NCBI GenBank assembly: GCA_020726405.1
Contig: DYSB01000008.1
Coordinates: 1 to 35,876, forward strand
DNA from: Acetofilamentum sp.
Lineage (GTDB): Bacteria; CAIWAD01
DNA: 35,876 bases
Direction: 5' to 3'
The notes below the pieces were generated by a model that saw only the letters and a program-made list of their open reading frames with translations, made no database searches and was not told where the DNA came from. Both the position numbers and the translations under genes were made by a program. Shown here one piece after another: positions 25,246-33,111 of this stretch; the stretch's first letter is position 1, and each line of letters opens with the position of its first letter.

Positions 25246-25829
25246 TGCGCAACCAGAACAGCCAATTCACCAACGAGCGCCCCGACAGCGCGGTCGGGAT
25301 CATCGAGTTCAGCAGCATCGCGCGCGGCATCGAGGCGGCGGACCACATGCTGAAGACCGCCGAGATCCGCCTGCTTGTCTCACGGACGATCTGCCCGGGC
25401 AAGCACATGAGCATGATCGCCGGGGACACGGCGGCCGTGCGCAGCGCCATCGACGCCGCCGCCGAGCTGGGCGAGCGCGAGGTGGTGGACACCTTCATGA
25501 TCCCCAACCTGCACCCGGACGTGATCCCGGCCGTGGAGGGCACAGTCATGTACGGCCAGATGGAGGCGCTGGGGATCATCGAGAGCTTCTCCGTGGCCAG
25601 TCTGATCGAAGCCGCCGACCAGGCCGCCAAAACTGCGAAGGTCAAGCTGCTGGAGATCCGCCTGGCCATGGCCATCGGCGGCAAGGCCTTCGTCACCATG
25701 ACCGGCCAGGTGGCCGCCGTGCGCGCCGCTGTGGAGGCGGGCGCCGCCAAGGTGAGCGCCAAGGGCCTGCTGGTGAACAAGGTGGTCATCGCCAATCCGC
25801 GCCCGGAAGTGATGCGCGACCTGATCTGA
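25242..25829 (+). CDS. pduT: BMC-T tandem shell protein PduT-like, Fe-S type
   Basis: A 195-residue protein with two BMC domains: residues ~16-100 (AVGIIEFSSIARGIEAADHM) and ~108-195 (ALGIIESFSVASLIEAADQA). Cys 51 in SRTICPGKH corresponds to the PduT cysteine that holds a 4Fe-4S cluster at the threefold pore of the trimer, so it may pass electrons across a microcompartment shell to or from PduS. Starts at ATG 25242 (ATG 25245 is also possible), overlapping the pduS stop. Its last codons (VIANPRPEVMRDLI-stop) are inside the first copy of a 58-bp tandem repeat. No other shell gene is in the window. Confidence 0.9.
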   Translation: MMRNQNSQFTNERPDSAVGIIEFSSIARGIEAADHMLKTAEIRLLVSRTICPGKHMSMIAGDTAAVRSAIDAAAELGEREVVDTFMIPNLHPDVIPAVEGTVMYGQMEALGIIESFSVASLIEAADQAAKTAKVKLLEIRLAMAIGGKAFVTMTGQVAAVRAAVEAGAAKVSAKGLLVNKVVIANPRPEVMRDLI

Positions 25830-25948
25830 GCGAAGCGCGGTTTGGTACGCCAATCCGCGCCCGGAAGTGATGCGCGACCTGATCTGAGCGAAGCGCGGTT
25901 TGGTACGCCAATCCGCGCCCGGAAGTGATGCGCGACCTGATCTGAGCG
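25790..25948 (+). repeat. 58-bp tandem repeat (2.7 copies) covering the pduT 3' end
   Basis: Copy 1 spans 25790-25847, copy 2 25848-25905, and a third partial copy 25906-25948. They appear identical. Each full unit includes the pduT tail codons, its TGA and a downstream stretch. The unit length is not a multiple of three. Copies 2 and 3 lie after the stop, so the protein is unaffected. At each junction an 11-bp stem with one mismatch forms: GCGCGGTTTGG/CCAATCCGCGC with TACG loop, at 25835-25860 and 25893-25918. The array ends just before hepT. Confidence 0.9.
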
Positions 25949-25957
25949 GGAGCGAGA

Positions 25958-26374
25958 ATGACTCTCAATGTCGACAGCCTGGAAAAGGCCGTGGCCGCCC
26001 TGGAACGATCGGTGAAGGCGGTGGGCGACTCGACCCTTCAGCCGGATGATCCGCTGTTGGAGGCCGCTCAGGCGGGGATCGTGCAGCAATTCGAGATCGC
26101 ATACGAGCTGGCGAGGAAACTGCTGCAGCACTGGTTGAGCCTGAATCAGGGGCTGGCGGAGGACGACCTGCCCACTCGCCGGGATCTGTTCCGTCGTGCG
26201 GGTCGGGCCGACCTGCTGGCAGACCCGGACCTGTGGTTCGAGTTCGGTAACGCGCGCAATCTGACTGCCCACACCTACGACGATAAGCAAGCCCAAGCCG
26301 TTCGAGATTTGGCCCTCCGTTTCCTGACCGAGGTCCGCTCGGTCTTGCAGAGACTCCGAGCGCAGCATGATTGA
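25958..26374 (+). CDS. hepT: HEPN-family RNase toxin HepT
   Basis: A 138-residue helical HEPN protein (also called the HI0074 nucleotidyltransferase-substrate-binding family). The RX4HXY motif is intact near the C-terminus as RNLTAHTY. The Arg and His form the RNase site, and the Tyr is the residue AMPylated by the partner antitoxin in studied HepT/MntA pairs. ATG 25958 is preceded by GGGAGCGAG. It overlaps the next gene, mntA, by eight bases. It follows directly on the tandem repeat. Acts in the cytoplasm as a growth-inhibiting RNase. Confidence 0.88.
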   Translation: MTLNVDSLEKAVAALERSVKAVGDSTLQPDDPLLEAAQAGIVQQFEIAYELARKLLQHWLSLNQGLAEDDLPTRRDLFRRAGRADLLADPDLWFEFGNARNLTAHTYDDKQAQAVRDLALRFLTEVRSVLQRLRAQHD

Positions 26375-26666
26375 CCTGCGTCCCGAGCACTTGGCCGAGG
26401 TCAAGCGGATCCTGGCATTCGATGTGCCGGAGTGCCGCGTGCTGGTCTTCGGTTCCCGGGTGACAGGAAAGGCCCAGCCGCTCTCAGATCTGGATTTGGC
26501 CCTGATCGGCCCGGCGAGACTGTCCGATCGGCGCCTGGAGCATTTGCGCAACATGTTCTCGATCAGCGAGCTGCCGATTCTGGTGGACGTGGTGGACTGG
26601 CACCGCCTCGCGCCCGAGTTCCGCGCCCTGGTGGAATCCCAGTGCGAGGAATTGCCGCTCGACTGA
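26367..26666 (+). CDS. mntA: MntA-type nucleotidyltransferase antitoxin
   Basis: A 99-residue minimal nucleotidyltransferase with the exact GSX10DXD signature (GSRVTGKAQPLSDLD), followed by LALIGPARL and IDVVDW-like ILVDVVDWHRL. This class (HI0073-like) uses ATP to AMPylate the HepT tyrosine and so neutralises the toxin. It starts inside hepT (eight-base overlap), the order usual for this module. The 182-bp space after it (26667-26848) leads to creD on the same strand. Confidence 0.88.
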   Translation: MIDLRPEHLAEVKRILAFDVPECRVLVFGSRVTGKAQPLSDLDLALIGPARLSDRRLEHLRNMFSISELPILVDVVDWHRLAPEFRALVESQCEELPLD

Positions 26667-26778
26667 GGCTGGCGCGACTGTGATGTCCGACCTGATCCAT
26701 ATCCAGCCCGCCCGGCGAAGGAAACTCCACACCGGCAGAACAAAGTCGCGCGTCCGCTGCTTGAAGGGCCCGTGTTTC

Positions 26779-26813
26779 GTCCGCTGGGGCCGCCGGAAGG
26801 CCCGGGGGCGGAC
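26779..26813 (+). other. Hairpin-forming sequence in the mntA-creD gap
   Basis: GTCCGC (26779-26784) pairs with GCGGAC (26808-26813). Between them GGGCC and GGCCC can also pair. A pyrimidine-rich stretch (CTTCCTTGTTCTCTTCC) follows, so it could act as a weak terminator for the toxin-antitoxin pair or as a leader structure for creD. There is no true T-run. Confidence 0.3.
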
Positions 26814-26848
26814 ACGCCTTCCTTGTTCTCTTCCTGCCGAGGTGACAC

Positions 26849-28159
26849 ATGCTGCCAACCGATCCGCTGGCCCGGCTGGGTCAGAGTCTCCGTCAATCCG
26901 CGACCTTCCGCCTGCTGGGCATCGGCGCGCTCATCCTGCTCCTGCTGATTCCCGCCACCATGTTGGGCGAGCTGGTCCGCGAGCGCAGCCAGCGCCGGGA
27001 CGAGGCGCTGATGGAGATGCGCGCCAAGTGGGGCGACCGTCAGACCATCATCGGGCCCGCGCTGGCCATCCCCGTGCTGCAGCGGGTGCCGGGGCAGACC
27101 GCGGTCACGCGCCGGATCGTCCACCTGCTGCCCAGCGAGCTCGACGTGCAGGGCCGGCTGGCCCCCGAGCGCCGGCGCCGCGGCTTGTTCGAGGCCGTCT
27201 TCTACCGGGCCAGCCTGGAATTGGCGGGCCGCTTCGATCCCGCCGAGCTGGTGCTGCCCGGCGTAGCGCCCGGGGACGTGCTGTGGAAGGAAGCTGTGCT
27301 GGAACTGGGGATCTCGGACCTGGGCGGCGTGGCCGAGCGGATCGAGGCCCGCTACAACGGCCTGGACTGCCGCGTCGACCCCGGTCTCTGCGGTCCGGGA
27401 CTGGCAGCCTCGGGCGTGCGCGCCCTGCTGCCGCCGGCCGGCGCGGGCCAGGACAGCTTCTTGCTCAAGCTCGAACTCAACGGCAGCGAGGAGCTGCTGG
27501 TCAGCCCCGTGGGCCGCGCCACGCGCCTGAAGCTGGGCGCGCCCTGGGCCGATCCCAGTTTCAGCGGCGGCTTCCTGCCCGCGGAGTCGCAGATCGACAA
27601 GGCCGGCTTCACGGCCCGCTGGCAGGTGCTGGACTTGAACCGCAACTTCCCCCAGGTGCTGCAGGCCCCCAGCCCGGAGCTGGCCAACGCGGCCTTCGGC
27701 GTGCGCCTCTACGACGCCAAGGACGTCTATCAGCAGGCGACGCGCGTGGCCAAGTACGCCGTGCTCTTCCTGGTGTTCACCTTCGCCGCCTTCTTCCTGA
27801 CGGAGACCACCAGCCGACGCAGCGTCCATCCCATCCAGTACCTGCTGGTGGGCCTGGCCACGCTGCTCTTCTACCTGCTGCTGCTGGCGCTGGGCGAGCA
27901 CGTCGCGTTCGGCCTGGCCTACCTGCTCGCGGCGGGTTGTATCACGGCCCTGATCGCCGGCTACTCGCGCGCGGCCGTTGGCGGCACGGGTTTCATGTGG
28001 ATCGTGGGCGCCCTGCTGGCGACGCTGCACGGTTACCTCTACCTCGTGCTGCAGCTGGAAGATTACGCGCTGTTGATGGGGAGCCTGGGCCTGCTGGCCG
28101 TGCTGGCCGCGGCCATGTTCTTCACCCGGCGGGTCGATTGGTACGGGAAGGAAAACTGA
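26849..28159 (+). CDS. creD: Inner-membrane protein CreD
   Basis: A 436-residue CreD-family membrane protein. An N-terminal transmembrane helix (about residues 24-40, IGALILLLLIPATML), LGELVRERSQRRDEA, a large periplasmic domain with IIGPALAIPVL and FSGGFLPAESQIDKAGFTARW, and about five C-terminal helices (from KYAVLFLVFTFAAFFLTETTS). In enterobacteria CreD belongs to the CreBC regulon and affects envelope stress and colicin resistance; its molecular role is unclear. No creB or creC is in view. ATG 26849 lies behind GAGGTGACAC. Expected length about 450, so this is complete. Confidence 0.92.
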   Translation: MLPTDPLARLGQSLRQSATFRLLGIGALILLLLIPATMLGELVRERSQRRDEALMEMRAKWGDRQTIIGPALAIPVLQRVPGQTAVTRRIVHLLPSELDVQGRLAPERRRRGLFEAVFYRASLELAGRFDPAELVLPGVAPGDVLWKEAVLELGISDLGGVAERIEARYNGLDCRVDPGLCGPGLAASGVRALLPPAGAGQDSFLLKLELNGSEELLVSPVGRATRLKLGAPWADPSFSGGFLPAESQIDKAGFTARWQVLDLNRNFPQVLQAPSPELANAAFGVRLYDAKDVYQQATRVAKYAVLFLVFTFAAFFLTETTSRRSVHPIQYLLVGLATLLFYLLLLALGEHVAFGLAYLLAAGCITALIAGYSRAAVGGTGFMWIVGALLATLHGYLYLVLQLEDYALLMGSLGLLAVLAAAMFFTRRVDWYGKEN

Positions 28160-28215
28160 GACGGACGACCGCTGGACTCAGAGTGCGGACGACTGACTTG
28201 CCGTCTTACACTCGC

Positions 28216-28243
28216 GTGTCTCTGTGTCTCCGTGTCTCTGTGT
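28216..28243. repeat. 8-bp tandem repeat in convergent intergenic space
   Basis: GTGTCTCT, GTGTCTCC, GTGTCTCT and GTGT follow one another (period eight, 3.5 units). They lie in the 101-bp gap between creD and the convergent RNase HI-CYTH gene. No hairpin or T-run is seen, so a terminator function is not supported. Confidence 0.6.
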
Positions 28244-28260
28244 TGATGATTTGAGGGGAG

Positions 28261-29454
28261 CTACCGCGCCAGTTTGTCCCGCAGCAGGTCGGCGTAGGCG
28301 CGCGGCTCGGCCGGCACGCCGTAGAGGCCCAGGCCGCGGATGATCCGCTCCAGCTCCGCGCGCGCCGCGGCGGGCTCCTCGCCCGCGCGCAGCACCAGCT
28401 CCAGCTCCACGAAAGTGCCCAGCCCGGCCACGGCGTCCAGGTGCAGGCGCGTGCGGCCCAGTAGCACCAGCTCGCGACCCTTGCGCACGTGCTGGCCCAG
28501 GCCGTGGACGCGGCTCAGTTCCGCGTGCAGGGCATCGGGGTCGGCCACGGGCGTGCGCTCGTAGTCGGAGACGCGGGCATCGCTGGTATCCTCGCGCAGG
28601 TAGCGGATCAGCTCCGCATGGAGCAGCGCCTGGCCGTCCGGCAGGTGGCGGATCTCCCGGCGCAACTTCAGCCGCGTGCCGTCGGCGCAATTGTAGAACT
28701 GGTCGTCCTGGGTGAGACGTCCGTCCAGTTTGCCGCCCAGAGTGCCGGCCCGCCGCTTCACCTCGTCCAGGGCCTGGCAGGGCAGCTTGAGTTCAAGGTT
28801 GCGGCCCTTCTCGGCTTCGCGTTCCCCGTTGAACAGATCGGGGACCGGGGCCGGGACCGGGGCCGCGCCCTTGGCAGGCCCACCCTTGGCGGGCGCGCTG
28901 TTGGGGGCCGCACTCTTACGCGTCCGGGCCGGTGGTGCCAACTCGGTAGGGGCTTCATTCTTCATGGCTGCGCTTCCCATTCCAGTTCCACGTTGCAAGG
29001 CCGTCACACCCCGCCGGGCCCGGGCCACGGCGGCCACGGCCAGGCGGTCGCAGCGCTCGTTATCGGCATTTCCGGCATGCCCCCGCACCCAGCGCCAGTC
29101 CACTTCGTGAAAACGGGTCTGATCCCAGAGGGCGCGCCAGAGATCCTCGTTCTTCACCGGCTCGCCGGACGAGGTCCGCCAACCCTTGCGCATCCAGCCG
29201 TGGATCCAGCTGGTGATGCCGTTGCGCAGATACTGGCTGTCCGTCCACAGCTCCACGTGACTGGGCTCCGACAGCTCTTCCAGGCCACGCAGCGCGGCCA
29301 GCATCTCCATCCGATTGTTGGTGGTGGCGGTCTCGCCGCCGCTCAGTTCCAGTTCGCCCTCCGCCGTGCGGATCAGGCAGGCCCAGCCGCCGGGACCGGG
29401 GTTGCCCGAGCAGGCGCCGTCTGTGAACAGAGTCGCGCGCGGCAGTTCAGGCAT
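28261..29454 (-). CDS. RNase HI fused to a CYTH triphosphate-tunnel domain
   Basis: A 397-residue two-domain protein. Residues 1-~148 are ribonuclease HI with all catalytic acids: D12 (FTDGACSGNPGPGGWA), E50 (NNRMEM), D72 (WTDSQYL), D136, plus His126 in VRGHAGN; it removes RNA from RNA-DNA hybrids. An Ala/Pro/Lys linker (~150-210) leads to a CYTH domain (~218-397) of the CyaB/ThTPase type, with LELK at 220-223, RLKLRRE, LGRTRLHLD, FVELEL and AYADLL. The usual ExExK entrance motif reads NLELK, so the first Glu is Asn. The ATG lies inside the end of the rlmI-like gene (8-bp overlap). The fusion is uncommon to my knowledge. Confidence 0.9.
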   Translation of the reverse strand: MPELPRATLFTDGACSGNPGPGGWACLIRTAEGELELSGGETATTNNRMEMLAALRGLEELSEPSHVELWTDSQYLRNGITSWIHGWMRKGWRTSSGEPVKNEDLWRALWDQTRFHEVDWRWVRGHAGNADNERCDRLAVAAVARARRGVTALQRGTGMGSAAMKNEAPTELAPPARTRKSAAPNSAPAKGGPAKGAAPVPAPVPDLFNGEREAEKGRNLELKLPCQALDEVKRRAGTLGGKLDGRLTQDDQFYNCADGTRLKLRREIRHLPDGQALLHAELIRYLREDTSDARVSDYERTPVADPDALHAELSRVHGLGQHVRKGRELVLLGRTRLHLDAVAGLGTFVELELVLRAGEEPAAARAELERIIRGLGLYGVPAEPRAYADLLRDKLAR

Positions 29455-30685
29455 GGGCCTCCCGCTCCACCTGCAAGAGGAAGCCCTTCAGGTAGCCGGT
29501 CTCCAGCACCTGGGGCAATTGCGGGTGATCCTGGCCTTGGCCCAGCTGGCCCAGGATGCGCAGGCGGCAACCCGCGCGCCCGGCCGCCAGACGCAGCACC
29601 TCGCGGAAATTGTCCACGCCCATCTGGTGGCTGCAGGAGCAGGAGGCCAGGAAGCCGCCGTCCTCCACCAGGGCCATGGCCATCCGGTTCAGGTCGATGT
29701 AGCCCTGCCGGCCCTCGGCGAAGTGGCGCTTGCTCTTGATGAAGGCGGGCGGGTCCACCACCACCAGGCGGTAGCGCCGGCTGTGGCGCAAGAGGCCGCG
29801 GATGCCGTCCAGGGCCGTGGCGCAGATGCGCTCGCCGGGCAGATCGGCCAGGTCGTTCAGCTCCAGGTTGCGGGTCACGCGGTCCAGCGCGCTCGCGCTG
29901 CGGTCGAGGAAGTCCACGCGCGTGGCGCCGGCGCGGGCGGCCTGCAGGCCCCAGCCGCCGTGGTAGCAGCAGATGTCCAGCACGGCCCCGCCCTTACCCA
30001 GGGCCGCGGCGCGGCTCCAGTTCTCCACCTGGTCCAGGAAGAGCCCGCCCTTCTGCACGGAGCGGAAATCCAGCTCCAGACGCAGGCCGTCCAGCTCCAC
30101 CGACTGCAGGGCGTCGGCGCCCAGCTCTTCGGCGGGCGTGACGTTCCAGCCCGTGCCGGCAGGCGTCCACCACTCGCGATTGCGCGGCAGTCCTTCCAGC
30201 TCGCGGAAGGACGAACTCCCGTCGAAGTGCAGGGCGCGCGGCGCGAACAGATCGCCCAAGGCCGCGGCCAATTCGCCCCGGCGGCGCTCCAGGCCCTGCG
30301 TGAGACACTGCACGCTCAGCACGTCGCCGTAGCGGTCCACGATCAGCCCGGGCAGGTCGTCGGATTCCGCGAAGACGATGCGGCAGGTGTCGCGGCCCAG
30401 GTGGGCGCGGCGGGCCGCGGCGCGCCGGATGCGCTCCCGGAACCAGTCCACGCTGCCGGGCTCGCCGCCGCCGGAGCCTGTCATGCGCACGGCGATCAGG
30501 CTGCCGCGGCTCCAGAAACCATGCCCCAGCGGGCGCTCTTTCTGGTCGCGCAGCTCCACCAGGTCGCCAGGGACCAGGCCCGCGGGCAGTTGGGCGATCT
30601 CATTGGAGAAGATCCACGGATGGCCACCGCGCACGCGGCGCTCCATGTCCCGTTTCAGATGTAGGATGGGCACGCTGTCGCTCAT
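29447..30685 (-). CDS. rlmI: Class I rRNA large-subunit cytosine methyltransferase, RlmI-like
   Basis: A 412-residue SAM-dependent methyltransferase with an N-terminal PUA RNA-binding domain (about residues 5-75: GHPWIFSNEIAQL) and the signatures VDRYGDVLSVQ, VQKGGLFLDQVENW, a motif-I variant LDICCYHGGWGLQAA, VVDPPAFIKSKRHF and SCSCSHQM. This layout matches RlmI, which methylates C1962 of 23S rRNA to m5C. The ATG overlaps the stop of the upstream sorting-domain gene (ATGA). The typical FCYTGG is CCYHGG here. The target base is inferred from the family, not proven. Confidence 0.88.
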   Translation of the reverse strand: MSDSVPILHLKRDMERRVRGGHPWIFSNEIAQLPAGLVPGDLVELRDQKERPLGHGFWSRGSLIAVRMTGSGGGEPGSVDWFRERIRRAAARRAHLGRDTCRIVFAESDDLPGLIVDRYGDVLSVQCLTQGLERRRGELAAALGDLFAPRALHFDGSSSFRELEGLPRNREWWTPAGTGWNVTPAEELGADALQSVELDGLRLELDFRSVQKGGLFLDQVENWSRAAALGKGGAVLDICCYHGGWGLQAARAGATRVDFLDRSASALDRVTRNLELNDLADLPGERICATALDGIRGLLRHSRRYRLVVVDPPAFIKSKRHFAEGRQGYIDLNRMAMALVEDGGFLASCSCSHQMGVDNFREVLRLAAGRAGCRLRILGQLGQGQDHPQLPQVLETGYLKGFLLQVEREAHA

Positions 30686-33111
30686 TTCAGATAGACCAGC
30701 CGGCGCACGTCCACCACTCCCGCTGCTTCCAGGCGCGCCAGGTAGACGCCGCTGGCCAAATCGCCGGGACGGAAGACGGCGCGGTACTCGCCGGCGGGGC
30801 GGAAGCCTTCATCCAGCAGCACGGCCACGCGCTGGCCGCGGATGTTGTAGACCTCCAGCCGCACGGCGCCGGATTGGCGCAGCCGGTAGGGAATCACGGT
30901 CTCGGGGTTGAAAGGATTGGGGTGGATCCGCCCCAATTCCGCCGATTTCACGGGCGGCCCGTCAAAGGGGCCGGTCGCCGGCGGCGCGGGATCCACCCGG
31001 ATGCTGTCCAGCGCCCAGCCATTGCCATATACGCCGTGATACGCGAAGCAGAGGCGCAGCTCGCCGGAGGTGCCTGTCGGCGCCAGTTCGCGCTCCACCC
31101 GGGTCCACAGGCCGTGCAGCACCCCGCAAAAGCTGATCGTGCCGGGCACATAGAGCGAGTCCATCGCCACGTCATCCGATAACAGCTCGGACCACGGTTC
31201 CTCCTGATCCCCGCTGCGCGTCTGCAGCAGCACGCGGCACATGTCGAAGCCCGTGCCGCCCGCCAGCGTGGAGAATCCCAGGACGGCGCCGCTGGCATAG
31301 CTCAGCCAGGGGGTGAACAGGCTGTCCGTCTGAATCTGGTCGCTGCCCTGCAAATCCGAGTTGACGAACAGGAACTCGCCGCTGGTCAGGCTGGCGGGGT
31401 CCGTCACCAGACTGGGCGGGACGTAGGTCCCGGCCGGGTCGGGGAAGAAGCAGTGGCTGCCTTCCAAACTGCCGTTGGCTTCCGCCACCGCCGTGCTCTG
31501 CCAGCCCGGATCCGTGGCTGTGCCCAGGTCCGTGCGCGTCCAGCACTCGAGGTCCGGGAACGTGTCGTCGAAGTCCGCCACGAACGGCAGGCCGCGATCG
31601 CAGTCCAGGGGCTCCAGCAGGGCGTCCACGCGCAGGCGGCCGACGGGGATCCGGGCCCAGCTGTTCTCCAGCGGCCGGTAGGTCCAGGAACAGGCGCCCA
31701 CGTCCAGCTCCGCGGCCGTCTCGCCCGGGGCGAACCACTCCAGCAGCGGCGCCGTGGGCAGCAACAACTGGGAAATGTGCGAGTAGTCCAGCAGCAGCCA
31801 GGCCCGCTGGCCCTGGCCGACGCCGAGCTCGTTCAGTTGGAACCGGGCCTCCAGCCCGCCCGGACAAGCGCCCGTCCACCCCACGGTCTGTAGCGGGGCC
31901 AGCTCGTTCCAGCCGCCGCTGCCGGGCAGGGGCGGCGCCTCACCCTCCGCCGCCACCAGCCGCAGGCGCAAGGAATCCGCCGCGGGCGGTTCGTGATCCA
32001 GACCCCGCACGTGCACGCGCGCGCCCGTGACCACCATGGCGGAGAGGCCATGGGCCTGGGCGGCGGCGCCCAGTTCCACCGGCACGGCCAGCACGCTGCC
32101 CGGCGCGATGGGCCAGCCCGGTTGCCAGCTCTGGTCCTCGCGGCCGGCGCCAGCAGTCCAGGAATAGGCTTCGTCCGGCCGCAGCCAGAGGGAGGCCAGC
32201 GCCTCGTTGCCCGCCAGGTCCCGGGCCCGCAGCTGCAGCTCTTGGGCAACGCCGGCGGCCAGCAGCAGGGAGGCGGGCAGCTCCGTGCCCCACTCCTCCC
32301 AGTCCGCGTCGGCGCCGGAGCTTCCCAACCGGCTCAGGTCCAGCTCGCCACCAGGCAGCAGCGGCGACAGCACCCGAACGGTGTCCACGCCACTTTCTTC
32401 GCGCACGCGCACGCGCAGCGGCAGGTTGCTCCGGGCGGGATGACTGCTCAGCTCGCGGGGCGCGTGCAGACGCGGCGGGTTCAAATCCACCTCCGGCCGC
32501 TGGAAGAGCAGCCGGACGTTGAGGTCGCGCTCCAGCGGCTGAAACTCGGCGGCGAGGGCGGTTGCGCGAATCCACGAGCGGTTGCCCGGCTGGCAGTCGT
32601 CGTCCGCCGTGACCCAGACCGGACTCCAGGGCTGGTCGCGCACCAGATCCACCAGCACCGTGTCCAGGCCGGTCAATGGCAAGTCGGCGCCCAGCAGCAG
32701 GGTGTCCAGCTCCTCCGAGCCGCGCAGGAAGATCTGCGCGCTGTCCAGCAGGGCCTGCCCTGCCGGGTTGCGCACGATCAGCCGCAGCATGGTCATGGTC
32801 AGCGAGTCGTGGCGCGAGCCAGCCAGGCCCACCAGCAGCCCGTGCAGCGCCAGGCCGTCCGGCACATCGATGGACACGCGGTAGGTCACTTCGGTGCCAG
32901 GCAGGTCGGGCCAGTACCAAGCCGGCGGGCCGTCCAGTCCCATCTGCAGGAAAGGACCCTCGTCCGTTTGCCGCGAGGGGGCGCCCGGCCGGTCGGCGCC
33001 CAGCTCCAGCGGTCGTCCGCTCCACGGCTGCGCCGCGCCCAGGGAAAGCGCCAAGCTCAGGAGGAGCATCGCAACCACAGCTGGCAGCTTGTCGGACCTG
33101 GATCGCTTCAC
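30682..33111 (-). CDS. Large secreted protein with C-terminal FlgD-like/T9SS-type sorting domain
   Basis: An 809-residue extracellular protein. GTG 33111 is preferred over ATG 33120: GGAAGG is then eight bases away and the GTG overlaps the nadD stop as GTGA. A signal peptide follows (LPAVVAMLLLSLALSLGAA). The middle has beta-rich, Ig-like regions without a recognised enzyme motif. The last ~85 residues are a sorting/FlgD-like Ig domain: GRIHPNPFNPETVIPYRL, VRLEVYNIRGQRV, GEYRAVFRPGDLASGVYLARL, ending VRRLVYLK. In FCB bacteria this tail directs export by the type IX system or cell-surface attachment. Substrate or ligand unknown. A large single Cys count argues against heme or Fe-S binding. Confidence 0.85.
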   Translation of the reverse strand: MKRSRSDKLPAVVAMLLLSLALSLGAAQPWSGRPLELGADRPGAPSRQTDEGPFLQMGLDGPPAWYWPDLPGTEVTYRVSIDVPDGLALHGLLVGLAGSRHDSLTMTMLRLIVRNPAGQALLDSAQIFLRGSEELDTLLLGADLPLTGLDTVLVDLVRDQPWSPVWVTADDDCQPGNRSWIRATALAAEFQPLERDLNVRLLFQRPEVDLNPPRLHAPRELSSHPARSNLPLRVRVREESGVDTVRVLSPLLPGGELDLSRLGSSGADADWEEWGTELPASLLLAAGVAQELQLRARDLAGNEALASLWLRPDEAYSWTAGAGREDQSWQPGWPIAPGSVLAVPVELGAAAQAHGLSAMVVTGARVHVRGLDHEPPAADSLRLRLVAAEGEAPPLPGSGGWNELAPLQTVGWTGACPGGLEARFQLNELGVGQGQRAWLLLDYSHISQLLLPTAPLLEWFAPGETAAELDVGACSWTYRPLENSWARIPVGRLRVDALLEPLDCDRGLPFVADFDDTFPDLECWTRTDLGTATDPGWQSTAVAEANGSLEGSHCFFPDPAGTYVPPSLVTDPASLTSGEFLFVNSDLQGSDQIQTDSLFTPWLSYASGAVLGFSTLAGGTGFDMCRVLLQTRSGDQEEPWSELLSDDVAMDSLYVPGTISFCGVLHGLWTRVERELAPTGTSGELRLCFAYHGVYGNGWALDSIRVDPAPPATGPFDGPPVKSAELGRIHPNPFNPETVIPYRLRQSGAVRLEVYNIRGQRVAVLLDEGFRPAGEYRAVFRPGDLASGVYLARLEAAGVVDVRRLVYLK

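Noticed and set aside
25790-25948. CRISPR array
   Set aside because: Repeats are directly adjacent with no unique spacers, contain coding sequence and a stop codon, and no cas gene is near.
25217-28030. Very long (937-codon) minus-strand open frame opposite pduT, hepT, mntA and creD
   Set aside because: Composition is Gln/Gly/Arg-rich antisense shadow, it repeats the tandem array, and four well-supported genes with family motifs occupy the plus strand.
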